Shown in pieces: positions 16,127-23,823 of a stretch of DNA of 46,564 nt (its first letter is position 1; each line of letters begins with the position of its first letter). The translations under genes were made by a program, and so were the position numbers. Below the pieces are notes generated by a model. It was given only the letters and a program-made list of their open reading frames with translations. It searched no databases and was not told where the DNA came from. Origin of the DNA: Syntrophus sp. (in: bacteria) (lineage in GTDB: Bacteria; Desulfobacterota; Syntrophorhabdia; Syntrophorhabdales; Syntrophorhabdaceae); contig PNOM01000015.1 of assembly GCA_013824835.1 (NCBI GenBank), forward strand, positions 1-46,564. Direction: 5' to 3'.

Positions 16127-17077
16127 ATGAAATTATTTCACAGATCCCGGGGGAAAGATCAAGATGCGTTAAGTCAATGGATTATAGGGGAACTGCAATC
16201 CCTGGAGGCCCTTCTTCCTGATGGCGAGGAGAAGAAACGTGTTCAAAAACATCTCCAGGACGCAACAACGGGTGAACTTTATTTTAAGGATATCCTTTCA
16301 CTCGAAAAAATACTCTTCTCTTTGTATCCCGAAGAAGTTCTCCGCCGAAAGGCATGGCTTGTACGGGACCGGTTTGCCTCTGCAGCAGGGGCAGATAAAT
16401 ACAAGGCCTACATGGCAACCAACCCCCCGGACCCGGAGAAGGCAGATAAACAAAAAATCCTTGCAGACATTGAGGCGCTCCTTGACCAGGTCTATGGCTG
16501 TTACATATTTCAGGCAGAATGGATAAAAAAAATGGCGGAACAAAGGCGATGGGTGAGCCTGTCTGCTTTAGGATTTTATATCATTATTTTGTACTTGCTG
16601 CTATTTTCATCGGCGAAATGGTGTGATTTGCTGATAGTCCTCATGATGGGCGCAGGAATAATGGGTGCCTTGATCAGTATTCTCCGCCGCATGCAGTCTT
16701 CCGAAAAAACCGTCTTCCTGGATAAAGACCCCAATCTTGAGCTCATGAATTTTCGTTACGGAACAACGGGCTTTGTGATAGCCCTTGTGAGCGGGGCCAT
16801 TTTTCCCTTGCTGCTCTACATCATTTTTGCAGCCAAGCTTGTCACGGGCATCCTTTTCCCCGAAATTAAATTAATTCCGGACGAACTGAAAGCTGCTACC
16901 CCGTTCTATTCCATTGGAAGATTTATCGATAATGTCGGGCCGGTCACCTCTGTGGATTTCGCCAAAATGGTAGTATGGTCTTTTGTTGCCGGTTTTGCAG
17001 AACGCTTTGTGCCGGATATGCTCGACAGGGTTGTTCAGCAGGCTCAAAAAATGGGGGCGCAGAAACCCGCCCCGTGA
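16127..17077 (+). CDS. Multi-pass membrane protein of the accessory operon
   Basis: A 316-residue membrane protein. A soluble helical N-terminal part (1-140) precedes a paired transmembrane hairpin (about 143-161 and 167-186), then a third segment (214-235) and a possible fourth (277-293), and a short basic C-terminus. The start at ATG 16127 is supported by AGGAGG at 16113-16118; a frame start at 16055 would overlap the MBL stop (ATGA) but has no ribosome site. The shape (cytosolic domain plus paired helices) recalls SLATT-like membrane effectors, but I cannot assign the family. As last gene of the operon it may be the membrane-acting end of the system or the anchor for it. Confidence 0.7.
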   Translation: MKLFHRSRGKDQDALSQWIIGELQSLEALLPDGEEKKRVQKHLQDATTGELYFKDILSLEKILFSLYPEEVLRRKAWLVRDRFASAAGADKYKAYMATNPPDPEKADKQKILADIEALLDQVYGCYIFQAEWIKKMAEQRRWVSLSALGFYIIILYLLLFSSAKWCDLLIVLMMGAGIMGALISILRRMQSSEKTVFLDKDPNLELMNFRYGTTGFVIALVSGAIFPLLLYIIFAAKLVTGILFPEIKLIPDELKAATPFYSIGRFIDNVGPVTSVDFAKMVVWSFVAGFAERFVPDMLDRVVQQAQKMGAQKPAP

Positions 17078-17102
17078 TGATATATGTGTACTATATAAAG
17101 GG

Positions 17103-17193
17103 GCTCACGTCGCCCCCTCCACGAGCAAAGCTCACGTCGCCCCCTCCACGAGCAAAGCTCGCGGAGCCACCCCCTCTCGCTCGCCGTGCGAGC
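17103..17193. repeat. 27-bp tandem repeat with adjoining hairpin
   Basis: Two perfect 27-bp copies (17103-17129, 17130-17156) beginning GCTCACGTCGCCCCCTCCAC, then a degenerate third. A 6-bp stem, GCTCGC-cgt-GCGAGC, lies at 17179-17193. It separates the accessory operon from the convergent membrane-protein gene. The stem could act as a weak terminator but no T-run follows. Confidence 0.7.
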
Positions 17194-17217
17194 TAAAGGA
17201 GTCTTATAGGAGTCTAC

Positions 17218-17913
17218 TTACCGTGAAGCGCACTTCTTTCCGCAGTTTTTGCACATGAGGTTTGCATTATAGAGCTCAAAAAAACGTTCCGGAAATTTAT
17301 GAAAAAGATACTCCCATTGAACTACTAATGCTGCTGACAGAAAAAGGATGGAATAGGTCCAGAAGGAAGGGAGGTACAGGAGGGGGGCAAAGGCCATAAG
17401 ATATCCCCAGTTATTAATCCTGCAGGAATTGCAGCATTTATTCCCGATCAACCACTGGAAGGGACACCAGACAGAGGTGCAGAACTGATCCATAAAGACA
17501 AAGAAGATGACCACGAGAAAGATGTCGAGTTTCCTGAAGAGGTGAACATAGTACAGTGCCCCGGTCACAAGAATCACGATTGTCCAGTACAGGGCGGTCA
17601 ACAGGGCGCCCCTGTTAGTTCTGGTCCTGAATGCCCTTAGTTTCTCTTCTTTCGCAGGTGTTGTTATACCCCTATCTGCATAATGTTTTTTATATATTTT
17701 TCCCGATGAGATCTTCCTGTTAAAGCGGGGAATCATCCTTCTGATCAGGAGCGCTGTGGTCAGGAGCCAAAGCAGATGATAGACCTGGAAGAAGATGATT
17801 TTACAGGTAAAAAAACGGACGAGAAGGTCGGGCCACATAAAGGCAAAAATAAGTGAGCATAGCAGTATTGCACCAGTCAGGCTAAGTTTTATCGTTCCAT
17901 TTTTCTTATGCAT
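17218..17913 (-). CDS. Cysteine-rich multi-pass membrane protein
   Basis: A 231-residue integral membrane protein with about six hydrophobic segments (near residues 11-30, 40-58, 104-123, 129-147, 170-185 and 187-202). Two Cys sets are notable: CTSVWCPFQW with KCCNSC in the middle, and a C-terminal CKNCGKKC. These could bind metal or an iron-sulfur centre, or form disulfides. Start at 17913 (ATG, first residues MHKKNG). I do not recognise the family. It is convergent with the accessory operon and so probably not part of it. Confidence 0.7.
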   Translation of the reverse strand: MHKKNGTIKLSLTGAILLCSLIFAFMWPDLLVRFFTCKIIFFQVYHLLWLLTTALLIRRMIPRFNRKISSGKIYKKHYADRGITTPAKEEKLRAFRTRTNRGALLTALYWTIVILVTGALYYVHLFRKLDIFLVVIFFVFMDQFCTSVWCPFQWLIGNKCCNSCRINNWGYLMAFAPLLYLPSFWTYSILFLSAALVVQWEYLFHKFPERFFELYNANLMCKNCGKKCASR

Positions 17914-18098
17914 ACACTGTCCGGCCGGAGCAGAATAATGAATCAGCTTCAGTCATTGTGTGCCATTCTGTTGACACAAATGACATTATAAACAATCCCT
18001 CCCGGGATTGCACATCTTTAATTAGCCTCCATCCGGATGGGGCGCCCACTTCTCTACAATCCTGAGACTGTCAGGACACCTCAAAAAATTCATTTTCC

Positions 18099-18171
18099 TT
18101 GACAAGAAGATAGAGTACATTATTATTTATATTGTAGTTGTACGATTCAAGTTGTCCAGAACACTGGACAA
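18099..18171 (+). promoter_or_regulatory. Promoter and palindrome upstream of the FecR-domain gene
   Basis: TTGACA at 18099-18104 and TATTAT at 18121-18126 (16-base spacer) form a good promoter 157 bases before the start. Just downstream, TTGTCCAG (18152-18159) and CTGGACAA (18164-18171) form a perfect 8-bp inverted repeat around AACA, placed like an operator or a leader stem. A second possible -10 (TATGATAAT) lies near 18241. The rest of 17914-18282 holds no gene. Confidence 0.5.
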
Positions 18172-18282
18172 AATAGGTTGTGGGGCGTTATGCTTTATTA
18201 TTATATTTTTTTGGAGAAAAAACCGGTCGGTGTATGTCTTGTATGATAATAGCCTAATACTGGCCAAAACAGGAGAGAAATA

Positions 18283-20529
18283 ATGAAGAAATCGATTGGG
18301 TTGCTTGTCTGTCTGCTGCTTGCAATAGCAGCGGTTGTTCCTCCGTCTTCTGCGTGGAGCGCACCAACTAATGTGGTAGGCCGCGTCTATCACATTGAGG
18401 GGGATCTGCTCCGTTATGTTCCTTCAGCGCAGGATTGGGTGGCTGTAGTCCAGGATGCGCCTTTTGGCACAGAGGACACGCTTTTTACGGGAAATCAGGG
18501 AATGACTGAACTTGTCGCCCCTAATGGAGCCTGGGCCAGGATCGGGAACAACACCCAGATCCAGTTCATCGCCCTTAACACCGATGTAACAGAAATGGAT
18601 GTAGCATCGGGTGTAGCACGTATTTACAACAAGGGCTCCAAGAAGGTTATTAAAGTTACGTCTCCTATCGGGTATGTTCTGGCTTTTCCCGACACAGTCT
18701 TTGACTTTTATGTGGGAGAAAACTCCGTCGAAGTAATTGCTGTAAAGGGGACAGTCAGCTTTGTTCACTCAGCAACAAACGCCAAATATGACGCTGCGGC
18801 CGGCTCATCATCAATCCTTGCCGACCAGAACCAGGTATCTTCAGGCAGCGGAGCTGTTGATCCAAACTGGGAACAATGGAATGGGGTCCGGGAAGGCTTC
18901 TGGGCTGAAAAGTCAAGGATAAGAGGATGGTCGCGGGAATACCTTCCCCCAAGCCTCCATGGTGAAGCATATGCCCTTGAAGAAAACGGAAGATGGGAGG
19001 CAGTCAACTATGAAGGCAGCCAGCGTCATTTCTGGCGTCCCACCACCGTTTCTGCCGATTGGGCGCCCTTTACCGCAGGCCGCTGGACTGACTGGTTCGG
19101 TGATCAGACATGGATCCCTTCTGAGCCTTTCGGATATGTTACCCACCATTACGGAAACTGGGTTCTTGTGGGGAATACCTGGTACTGGGCGCCACCAGTG
19201 GTGAAGGTGCGCCGTGGTCACCCCGCTCCCCTCCTTGATATAGACTTTTACTGGACCCCTGGAAGGGTTTCATGGATTCACAGCGGGGCTTACGTGGGAT
19301 GGGTGCCTCTCGCGCCACGCGAGACCTACTACAGCCACCGCCAATGGGGAGGTTCTCATGACGTTGTTATAACAAACGTCAATGCTTCCCGGGTCCATGT
19401 CAATGTGCGGAATTATGCATATGCAAATCGGGCTGTGATCGTGAACCAGAACAATTTTTACACGGTAAACAATTACAAGACCGTACAGGTAACCAATATT
19501 AATAAAACCACCATCATCAATAACTATAAGGCAGCGCCGGTTATTAACAACACGGTAATCAACAATTATACGACGAATAATCAGAAACATAATTTCACTA
19601 ACGCAAAAGTACATGAGAAGCCTCACAATACGGTCATCACCAGAATCCATCAGAACGACAAGGTTATTCACGGACCCAAGCCTGTAAATGCGGCGTCTAT
19701 TGAACAACAAGTAAAGAAGATTCCTGAGGGAAAGATTAACAGGACCGCAAAGATCGATACCCCGAAGATTACAAACCCCATCGTGCCAGCCAACCAGATA
19801 AATCGTCCGAAATCGGAGGTTAAGCTTCCCCAGAAGGAGATTAAAGGAAAACCGGGACAACCTGGTGTAACACCTCCTGGAAAACCGGGACAGCCGGGAC
19901 AAACGGGTGTCGTACCTCCTGGAAAACCGGGACAGCCGGGACAAACGGGTGTCGTACCTCCTGGAAAACCGGGACAGCCGGGACAACCTGGGGTAACACC
20001 TCCTGGAAAACCGGGACAGCCACAGCAGCCGGGTGTAGTAGTACAGCCTCCACGACCGGGACAGCCACAGCAGCCGGGTGTAGTACAGCCTCCACGACCG
20101 GGACAGCCGGGACAACCTGGTGTAACACCTCCTGGAAAACCGGGACAGCCGGGTCAGCCTGGGGTAACACCTCCTGGAAAACCGGGACAGCCACAGCAGC
20201 CGGGTGTAGTACAGCCTCCACGACCGGGACAGCCACAGCCAACTGCTCAGCCGCCAAGGCCAACTCCACAGCCACAGCCAACTGCTCAGCCGCCAAGGCC
20301 AACTCCACAGCCACAGCCAACTGCTCAGCCGCCAAGGCCAACTCCACAGCCACAGCCCAAGCCTGTTCAAGTGGCACCACCTAAGCCAGCTCCGGCTCCA
20401 CCACCCAAGCCTGTTCAAGTGGCACCACCTAAGCCAGCTCCGGCTCCACCACCTAAGCCAGCTCCGGCTCCAGCTAAACCGGCTGCGAAACCGCCGGAGA
20501 AACCTGGTCAGCCACCAGCGAAACCGTAA
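18283..20529 (+). CDS. Exported FecR/DUF6600 protein with repetitive Pro-Gly-Gln tail
   Basis: A 748-residue exported protein. Signal peptide at residues 1-26 (LLVCLLLAIAAVVPPSSAWS). Residues about 30-190 form a FecR-like beta domain (GRVYHIEGDLLRYVPSAQDW, GTEDTLFTGNQGMTEL, GVARIYNKGSKKVIKV). Residues about 200-360 are rich in Trp and Tyr with the HHYGNWVLVGNTWYWAP motif typical of DUF6600 proteins. Then comes an Asn/Thr-rich stretch, and from about residue 520 a collagen-like, proline-rich tail in three repeat sets. FecR domains bind or sense at the envelope; here no sigma-factor gene is nearby. A surface or cell-wall-spanning role is inferred. Start: ATG 18283, AGGAGAG upstream. Confidence 0.8.
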   Translation: MKKSIGLLVCLLLAIAAVVPPSSAWSAPTNVVGRVYHIEGDLLRYVPSAQDWVAVVQDAPFGTEDTLFTGNQGMTELVAPNGAWARIGNNTQIQFIALNTDVTEMDVASGVARIYNKGSKKVIKVTSPIGYVLAFPDTVFDFYVGENSVEVIAVKGTVSFVHSATNAKYDAAAGSSSILADQNQVSSGSGAVDPNWEQWNGVREGFWAEKSRIRGWSREYLPPSLHGEAYALEENGRWEAVNYEGSQRHFWRPTTVSADWAPFTAGRWTDWFGDQTWIPSEPFGYVTHHYGNWVLVGNTWYWAPPVVKVRRGHPAPLLDIDFYWTPGRVSWIHSGAYVGWVPLAPRETYYSHRQWGGSHDVVITNVNASRVHVNVRNYAYANRAVIVNQNNFYTVNNYKTVQVTNINKTTIINNYKAAPVINNTVINNYTTNNQKHNFTNAKVHEKPHNTVITRIHQNDKVIHGPKPVNAASIEQQVKKIPEGKINRTAKIDTPKITNPIVPANQINRPKSEVKLPQKEIKGKPGQPGVTPPGKPGQPGQTGVVPPGKPGQPGQTGVVPPGKPGQPGQPGVTPPGKPGQPQQPGVVVQPPRPGQPQQPGVVQPPRPGQPGQPGVTPPGKPGQPGQPGVTPPGKPGQPQQPGVVQPPRPGQPQPTAQPPRPTPQPQPTAQPPRPTPQPQPTAQPPRPTPQPQPKPVQVAPPKPAPAPPPKPVQVAPPKPAPAPPPKPAPAPAKPAAKPPEKPGQPPAKP
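19873..20451 (+). repeat. In-gene tandem repeats (42, 39 and 48 bp units)
   Basis: Within the tail of the FecR-domain gene: 42-bp units at 19873-19914 and 19915-19956 are identical and followed by diverged copies (14 residues, PPGKPGQPGQ core). 39-bp units at 20230, 20269 and 20308 encode QPQPTAQPPRPTP. 48-bp units at 20356 and 20404 encode a Val-Ala-Pro-Pro-Lys-Pro pattern. Such repeats expand and contract by slippage. The antisense strand contains long but spurious frames. Confidence 0.85.
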
Positions 20530-20575
20530 GGGCAGGGCTATTCGATAAAGAAACCGCAACCATTTACTGAATCAT

Positions 20576-20613
20576 GAAAGGATTACTCCGGTAAGAGCCG
20601 GAGTAATCCTTTC
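20576..20613. terminator. Terminator-like hairpin after the FecR-domain gene
   Basis: GAAAGGATTACTCCGG (20576-20591) pairs exactly with CCGGAGTAATCCTTTC (20598-20613) around a 6-base loop: a 16-bp perfect stem. No U-run follows, so it may terminate with help or protect the 3' end instead. Confidence 0.5.
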
Positions 20614-20649
20614 AGTTAACTGTATGACCTTAAGCATAAGGAGACTGTA

Positions 20650-21216
20650 ATGAAGAAGTCCGTAGGCGCAAAGACAATACTCTACCCCACTCCGGCAGTT
20701 GTGGTAGGGACCTATGATAAAATGGGAAAGGCCAACGTAATGACTGCTGCATGGGCAGGGGTCTGCTGTTCTGATCCTCCATGTATTGGAGTATCTCTCA
20801 GAAAGGCAACCTACACCTATGGCTGTATATTGGAAAGAAAGGCCTTTACCGTAAACATTGCATCAGAGAATTTTGTGAAGGAAGTCGATTATTTCGGCAT
20901 TGCTTCAGGAAAAAAGGACGATAAATTCGCCAAAACAGGCCTCACCTCCGTGAGGAGCGAGGTGGTTGATGCCCCATATATAAAAGAATTTCCTTTTGCC
21001 CTTGAATGCATCCTTATCCATACAATAGAGCTCGGGTTGCACACCCAGTTTATCGGGCAGATCATGGATATAAAGGCCGATGAGTCAGTGCTTACTGAAA
21101 AAGGGATTCCCGATATTGAAAAGGTGAGGCCGATCCTTTATGCACCGGAAATCAGAAAGTATTTCGGAATCGGTAAATTCCTCGGAGCGGGTTTCTCAAT
21201 AGGAGTAAAAGAATAA
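20650..21216 (+). CDS. Flavin reductase-like FMN-binding protein
   Basis: A 188-residue flavoprotein of the flavin reductase-like (split-barrel FMN-binding) family. Typical features: [20 protein letters not shown] at the N-terminus, [18 protein letters not shown] in the flavin-binding strand region, and a conserved KAFTVNIAS followed by GKKDDKF. In anaerobes these small proteins are often redox partners for rubredoxin or flavodiiron-type systems. It is flanked by the hairpin at 20576-20613 and converges with the solute-binding protein gene, 1 bp away. A single-gene unit is likely. Role in this organism is not shown. Confidence 0.88.
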   Translation: MKKSVGAKTILYPTPAVVVGTYDKMGKANVMTAAWAGVCCSDPPCIGVSLRKATYTYGCILERKAFTVNIASENFVKEVDYFGIASGKKDDKFAKTGLTSVRSEVVDAPYIKEFPFALECILIHTIELGLHTQFIGQIMDIKADESVLTEKGIPDIEKVRPILYAPEIRKYFGIGKFLGAGFSIGVKE

Positions 21217-21217
21217 T

Positions 21218-22027
21218 CTACTTTGTTGATTTTGGATCAGTTTCTTTGTACCCGCCAGAGGCCATCTTTACCACGTATTGTTTTAGGGTACCGTCCTTCT
21301 GCATCTCCTTTAAAATATTATTAACCTTCTTGATGAGGGATTCGTCTCCTTTACGGAAACTTATGGCAATTCTTTCGTTGCTCAGGGGATCACCCACGGG
21401 TTCAATACTCACATTCGAGCTGTTTTTTGAGTGCATTCCCACAATCTCGTCGGTAATAATCGCGTCAACTTCTTTTCTGCTGAGACCGTCGATTACCTGA
21501 TTGTTGTTTTTATAAAGACGGATATTTTTTAATCCCAGTCTTCTCGCATCATCTTCAAAGGTTGTGCCTTCCATCACCCCAACGGTCCTGCCCTGGAGGT
21601 CTGTTGACAAGTCCTTAATCTTCGAGCCTTTCGGAACCATAACATGACTCCTTGAATAATAGTAGGGAATAGAAAAATCAACCCTTTTCATCCTTTCTTC
21701 CGTGATTGCCATACTCCCGAGGATCGCATCAAAGGCATGGGAATTTAATCCGTTGATTATATCCTTCCAATCGACCTCTATAAGCTTCACCTGAATACCC
21801 AGTCTTCGAGCCACTTCCCGGGCAAGATCCACATCGAAACCAGCAAGTTCGTGTTTTGCATTAAAGAAACTGAAGGGGGGGTAACCGCCATTCATGGCGA
21901 TCCTGATATAACCCGCTTTTTTTATCTTGTCGAGAGAGTCATCCCGGTTAGCCCGGCATCCGATGGAGCACAAAAAGAATACCAGTACTGCTGCCATCAT
22001 CCAAAAATTGGTTTTCCTCTTGTCCAT
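21218..22027 (-). CDS. Orphan amino-acid-type solute-binding lipoprotein
   Basis: Family 3 extracellular solute-binding protein of about 269 residues. The start at ATG 22027 (MDKRKTNFWMMAAVL) gives a lipoprotein signal with lipobox CSIGC and is preceded by AAAGAGGT; the longer frame start at 22126 has no such support. The mature part shows GYPPFSFFNAKHELAGFDVDLA and KRVDFSIPYYYS, the periplasmic-binding signature for polar amino acids. No permease or ATPase gene is adjacent, so it is either an orphan subunit or a sensor-type binding protein. It could supply ligand to a chemoreceptor or histidine kinase, but none in the window has a periplasmic domain. Confidence 0.85.
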   Translation of the reverse strand: MDKRKTNFWMMAAVLVFFLCSIGCRANRDDSLDKIKKAGYIRIAMNGGYPPFSFFNAKHELAGFDVDLAREVARRLGIQVKLIEVDWKDIINGLNSHAFDAILGSMAITEERMKRVDFSIPYYYSRSHVMVPKGSKIKDLSTDLQGRTVGVMEGTTFEDDARRLGLKNIRLYKNNNQVIDGLSRKEVDAIITDEIVGMHSKNSSNVSIEPVGDPLSNERIAISFRKGDESLIKKVNNILKEMQKDGTLKQYVVKMASGGYKETDPKSTK

Positions 22028-22097
22028 ACAATACCTCTTTCTCTGTTTTAGTCTTTCCAAACACATACAGCACAAGCAGGAAAGACCGGTTACTCTC

Positions 22098-22126
22098 TTT
22101 ATAGTTAATTCCTTAGATATTTTCAA
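22098..22126 (-). promoter_or_regulatory. Promoter for the solute-binding protein gene
   Basis: On the minus strand TTGAAA (plus positions 22121-22126) is followed after 17 bases by TATAAA (22098-22103), about 70 bases before the start at 22027. Confidence 0.55.
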
Positions 22127-22150
22127 GAGGAATCTTGTTTAATCAATTCA

Positions 22151-23767
22151 TCAAAGACCATGCACCTTCAGGGAATTCATGGTTTTAAAACCCCTGATCG
22201 TCATGCCTTCTGCTTTCCTGAAGAATAGCCTTTCGAGGCCCTCATCCAGGGGCTCCTTAAGAAACCTCTTTTCTTTCACATCATAATACTTGAATCTTCT
22301 TTCTGAAATCAGGGCAGATAAAATTTCCCTATCAATAGGTCTATTCTCCAAGGCAGGCGCCATGGGCACCTCGCACAGGGTTTTGAGGCCCGGTTCGCGG
22401 TCAATAATCTGTTTTACATAGTTTATGAACCTCACCAGTTTCATGAAGGTAAAGAGGGTCTCTCTCGGAAGGAGGGGATTAACAGGCACCATGGCACTTG
22501 ACCGCATTGATTTTATTGCACCTTCCCAGTCATCGCCTACAACTTCATTGAATATTGGGCTGTTGGGTGCAAGGTAGAACAGGCTGGGTCCGGGAAGAAT
22601 ACGCTTTCCCATAAGGAAAAGGAGGGTATCAATGATTTCTTCCGGCTTCTGACCAGGAAGGCCGATGATAAAGTGGGCCTCAACAAGATAGGGGGAATCT
22701 TCGAGATAAGGTATCAATGTGAGAAAGTTCCTTGAAAAAAGCCTTTCCTGCCTTTGAATGAGGGGTTTTGATATATCAACGAGGGAGAAATTGAGGCGTC
22801 GGAATCCTGCGCTATACATTGTTTCAAGGGTATGGGCATCCAGGGTTTCAGAATAAATACCGTTCATTGCAGAAAGAGTCAGATCCTTGCCCTCAAAAAG
22901 TTTCATGGTCTCTTTAAAGAGCCTGGCATTAAGGTTCAGCATATCATCTTCAAAATCAATGGCCTTGATATTGAGATCAAGGCAGTCTCCTATCTCCTTT
23001 TCTATGCTCTCAAGCCCCCTCCTTCTGTACGGGACAGCGGGTCTGCCGCAGAAGGTACAGTGAAAAGGGCATCCCCGGGATGTGAGAAAGAAGGAATAAT
23101 TCCGTTTACCTATCCGGTACGCTTCAGGATCAACGAGTCTCCTCTCGGGTATTATGTCGATATGCTTTTCTACATGCGCCTCTGAGATTATGAATTTATC
23201 GCCTTCCTTGCTGCAGAGGCCGTCAATCGAGGCAGCCTTGGCCTTGTCTATGCCCCCTGTTATAAGGGCGCTCACCATTTGGAAAAGGGGCGTTTCCCCC
23301 TCACCTCTTATTACATAATCCACCCAGGGAGATGCAAGGACATGGCGGGGGAAAAGGGTCGGATGTATGCCCCCCACCACGGTAATGATCTCCTTATTGG
23401 TTTCTTTGGCTGATCGGGCCACATCAAGGGCTTCCAGTGAATAGGTGGTGAAGAGGGATGATATGCAGACCACATCAGGCTTCTCCTTTTCTATTTCCCT
23501 TTTTATCTCCCCCTCATCAGCCCCGAACCGGTAATAGGCGCTGAAAAAGGAAAAAGGGGTGCGTATATGCTCCTTGTAGAAGATATTCAAGTCAGGGAAG
23601 GGGTGTTCGTCCAGGCGTCTCGGTTTCCTGCCAGTCCGGAGATCCAGTACAGTTACCTCGCATATATCTTTAATCTGTGCCCCCAGATAGAGCAGGGCAA
23701 GAGGATAGGTCCGTATAGAGGTATCATAAAAATCTTCAATGGGCGGCTGGACGAGAAGTACCTTCAC
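22151..23767 (-). CDS. Cobalamin-binding radical SAM protein
   Basis: A 538-residue class B-type radical SAM protein. The N-terminal B12-binding-like half (MKVLLVQPPIEDF, DVVCISSLFTTYS, ITVVGGIHPTL) precedes the radical SAM core with RGCPFHCTFC (CxxxCxxC) near residue 235. Members of this COG1032-like group methylate or rearrange unactivated carbons in lipids, cofactors and natural products. No DxHxxG-type corrinoid motif is visible, so B12 may not be bound. It follows the histidine kinase by 56 bp on the same strand. Substrate unknown. Confidence 0.85.
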   Translation of the reverse strand: MKVLLVQPPIEDFYDTSIRTYPLALLYLGAQIKDICEVTVLDLRTGRKPRRLDEHPFPDLNIFYKEHIRTPFSFFSAYYRFGADEGEIKREIEKEKPDVVCISSLFTTYSLEALDVARSAKETNKEIITVVGGIHPTLFPRHVLASPWVDYVIRGEGETPLFQMVSALITGGIDKAKAASIDGLCSKEGDKFIISEAHVEKHIDIIPERRLVDPEAYRIGKRNYSFFLTSRGCPFHCTFCGRPAVPYRRRGLESIEKEIGDCLDLNIKAIDFEDDMLNLNARLFKETMKLFEGKDLTLSAMNGIYSETLDAHTLETMYSAGFRRLNFSLVDISKPLIQRQERLFSRNFLTLIPYLEDSPYLVEAHFIIGLPGQKPEEIIDTLLFLMGKRILPGPSLFYLAPNSPIFNEVVGDDWEGAIKSMRSSAMVPVNPLLPRETLFTFMKLVRFINYVKQIIDREPGLKTLCEVPMAPALENRPIDREILSALISERRFKYYDVKEKRFLKEPLDEGLERLFFRKAEGMTIRGFKTMNSLKVHGL

Positions 23768-23823
23768 GGCAAAGAGTATAATACCAATTAGTTCTCATTC
23801 ATAGGGCTTTGTTTTAATCGGAA

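Noticed and set aside
16975-17258. Frames encoding PPPRAKL or AHVAPSTSK repeats
   Set aside because: They arise from the 27-bp tandem repeat and overlap the real membrane-protein gene end.
19873-20451. Possible CRISPR-like array
   Set aside because: The repeats are contiguous, in frame and encode protein repeats; there are no spacers.
19270-20559. Minus-strand frames of 429 and 179 codons in the repeat tail
   Set aside because: Low-complexity shadow of the Pro-Gly-Gln repeats (Arg/Trp/Leu or Val/Ala repeats), no start site or domain.
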